A stretch of DNA of 7,294 nucleotides from assembly GCA_000438355.1 (NCBI GenBank), contig FR901521.1:1038-8331 (forward strand), read 5' to 3'. A model generated the notes under the pieces. That model saw only the letters and a program-made list of their open reading frames with translations. It was not told the DNA's origin and ran no database searches. A program made the translations under genes and the position numbers. Positions 6,497-7,294 of this stretch are shown one piece after another (position 1 is the first letter of the stretch; each line of letters begins with the position of its first letter). The DNA comes from Clostridium sp. CAG:273 (GTDB lineage: Bacteria > Bacillota > Clostridia > TANB77 > CAG-508).

Positions 6497-6715
6497 TTAT
6501 ATCAAACTATTCTCAGTATTTCCAAATGTGTAAATTATATTTTTTTTAATTATTTGTATCATTTCTTCCTTTCCAGAAATGAATATTGCTACTTTATTTG
6601 CTTTTTTCTTCTGTTCTTCTATTTTATTTTTTATTTCCTTATTTTCTAGTTCTTCTTCATCTACAAATATTTGCGAATAACTTTGGTTTTCAATAATTGT
6701 TGTTGTTATTTTCAT
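6497..6715 (-). CDS. Small protein of unknown function upstream of the recombinase
   Basis: I do not recognise this 72-residue protein. It is charged and has no signal peptide or membrane segment. It reads as a beta-like N-terminus (KITTTIIENQSYSQIFVD), a very charged helix rich in Glu and Lys (about 20-40), a hydrophobic strand VAIFIS and a second helix. AAAGGAG at 6726-6732, 10 bases before the ATG, supports translation. It is co-directional with the recombinase with a 71-bp gap and is probably transcribed with it. Small proteins next to large serine recombinases can act as directionality factors or accessory proteins, but nothing in this sequence shows that. Confidence 0.7.
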   Translation of the reverse strand: MKITTTIIENQSYSQIFVDEEELENKEIKNKIEEQKKKANKVAIFISGKEEMIQIIKKNIIYTFGNTENSLI

Positions 6716-6744
6716 AAGCGACTTGCTCCTTTAACTAATAATAT

Positions 6745-6772
6745 TTAATATATATGCAAAAATGAATGTAAA
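6745..6772 (-). promoter_or_regulatory. Weak candidate promoter for the small gene-recombinase operon
   Basis: On the minus strand TTTACA (6767-6772), a 16-base spacer and TATTAA (6745-6750) precede the small gene. The -35 matches the consensus at five of six positions and the -10 at four of six. In DNA this AT-rich the call is tentative. Confidence 0.3.
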
Positions 6773-6805
6773 TAACATAAATACTATGTTTTGATAATCA
6801 TTAAA

Positions 6806-7001
6806 CGACTGATAGCTAATCAGTTTCACAGGCTACACCTCTCTACTTTTTAATAGAGTCATCTTCATTGCCTTAGACGGTTTTATCACGCTCGGACTGT
6901 GACTAGATGAGAGTATCATTATACCTACTATTCTTCATCGCCATATTAGTTAGCTCTCCTAATATCTATAACTTAAGTATTTCTCGCTCTATTTGAAAAA
7001 G
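6806..7001. ncRNA. Candidate multi-stem structured RNA in the element's noncoding region
   Basis: This stretch is visibly richer in G and C than its surroundings and holds no credible gene. Several stems can be drawn: a long-range pairing of CTTTTT-A-ATAGAG (6846-6858) with CTCTAT-TTG-AAAAAG (6987-7001); TCATCT (6860-6865) with AGATGA (6905-6910), enclosing TCAC/GTGA (6886-6889/6899-6902); GTAT/ATAC (6913-6916/6921-6924); ATATTAG (6943-6949) with CTAATAT (6959-6965); and outside the closing stem ACTGAT/ATCAGT around AGCTA near 6808-6824. If read on the minus strand it would be a leader of the small gene and recombinase. If read on the plus strand it would lead into a gene outside the window. 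No known riboswitch or intron class could be matched. Confidence 0.4.
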
Positions 7002-7080
7002 GTCTTGGCGTACCTGTTATAAGTAGCTCAGATATAATAGGAATGTATTTAATGATTGATTTATTCAATTTTCAATGTTC

Positions 7081-7125
7081 TATGTGCTAGTAGCATATTT
7101 CTTCTTTTATGATTAACAGCACATA
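7081..7125. repeat. 8-bp inverted repeat
   Basis: TATGTGCT (7081-7088) and AGCACATA (7118-7125) are perfect complements around a 29-base loop. A competing small hairpin, TGCTA/TAGCA, uses part of the left arm. The purpose is unknown. Confidence 0.45.
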
Positions 7126-7140
7126 AATTTCCAAAGGTTA

Positions 7141-7196
7141 TTTTTTCCTTTATATAAGAAAAAATATTTACCCCTCTACTTATATAAAGGAAAAAA
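7141..7196. repeat. Perfect 18-bp inverted repeat with a CCCCTC-containing loop
   Basis: TTTTTTCCTTTATATAAG (7141-7158) is the exact reverse complement of 7179-7196, separated by a 20-base loop that includes ACCCCTCTA. Neither strand has a T-tract beyond the stem, so it is not an ordinary terminator. A protein-binding site, transfer origin or replication structure of the element is possible, but nothing here decides it. Confidence 0.7.
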
Positions 7197-7223
7197 ATGA
7201 GGGTTTGTACAACTTTTTTTCAA

Positions 7224-7268
7224 AATTTTTTAAAAAATTATTTTCCCCTTCATTTATTTGTATACAAA
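7224..7268. repeat. Two short perfect palindromes near the right edge
   Basis: AATTTTTTAAAAAATT (7224-7239) and TTTGTATACAAA (7257-7268) are perfect palindromes of 16 and 12 bp. The first is an A/T-tract and may arise by chance in such DNA. The second contains GTATAC and could be a regulator site for a gene beyond the window. The rest of 7002-7294 shows no gene. Confidence 0.45.
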
Positions 7269-7294
7269 AGTGCAATTCGTTAAGTCAAAATTTA

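Larger units (their letters stand above)
4735..7294. mobile_element. Left end of an integrated element with a large serine recombinase (right end outside window)
   Basis: The region starts at the break in the peroxiredoxin gene and carries a large serine recombinase pointing at the junction, a small unknown protein behind it and a long structured noncoding stretch. A recombinase gene beside one attachment site is the usual layout of serine-integrase phages, Tn4451-like transposons and integrative conjugative elements. No phage structural or conjugation gene is visible, so the element type remains open. Confidence 0.7.

Noticed and set aside
6903..6944. 13-codon leader peptide (ATG GCG ATG AAG ...) on the minus strand
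   Set aside because: An AGGAG lies upstream but 11 bases away and inside a hairpin arm. The peptide is too short to support without comparative data.
6806..7030. T-box leader or group I intron
   Set aside because: AGAGAGG and AATAGTAGG strings recall T-box elements and GACTAGATG recalls an intron core segment. The T-box TGGNACCGCG bulge and the matching intron partner segment were not found.
1..7294. CRISPR array or tRNA/rRNA genes
   Set aside because: No regularly spaced direct repeats and no cloverleaf or conserved rRNA segments were found.

Overview
The window looks like chromosomal DNA of a low-GC Gram-positive bacterium, most likely a member of the Clostridia. The grounds are very AT-rich intergenic DNA, strong AGGAGG-type ribosome binding sites before almost every gene, class II fructose-bisphosphate aldolase, a DUF1540 small cysteine protein and a large serine recombinase. 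No species can be named from the sequence alone.

Left part (1-1616): the 3' end of smpB (trans-translation factor) converges on fba (glycolytic aldolase, minus strand). Between them lies a nested palindromic block (384-630). Its outer arms are a perfect 29-bp inverted repeat that reaches into the end of smpB and through the stop codon of fba. Inside is a ~140-nt imperfect hairpin whose central bubble carries two copies of a GGGAC-type motif. It could be a MITE-like element, a structured RNA, or both.

Middle part (1617-4116): a plus-strand beta-CASP metallo-beta-lactamase nuclease gene has its own promoter, a palindrome in its leader and a clear terminator. Its codon use is visibly richer in G and C than that of its neighbours, which suggests transfer. 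Two minus-strand genes follow: a DUF1540 protein and a stand-alone CinA/PncC-like protein, the latter with a good vegetative promoter.

Right part (4187-7294): a minus-strand peroxiredoxin is cut off immediately before its active-site DFTPVCTTE motif. An in-frame TAG replaces the expected upstream codon, and a large serine recombinase gene ends only 13 bp away. The simplest reading is one end of an integrated mobile element whose attachment site lies inside the peroxiredoxin gene. The element then holds the recombinase, a small co-directional protein of unknown function and ~560 bp of noncoding DNA with extensive inverted repeats. It runs off the right edge, and the missing 5' part of the peroxiredoxin gene is expected at its far end, outside the window.
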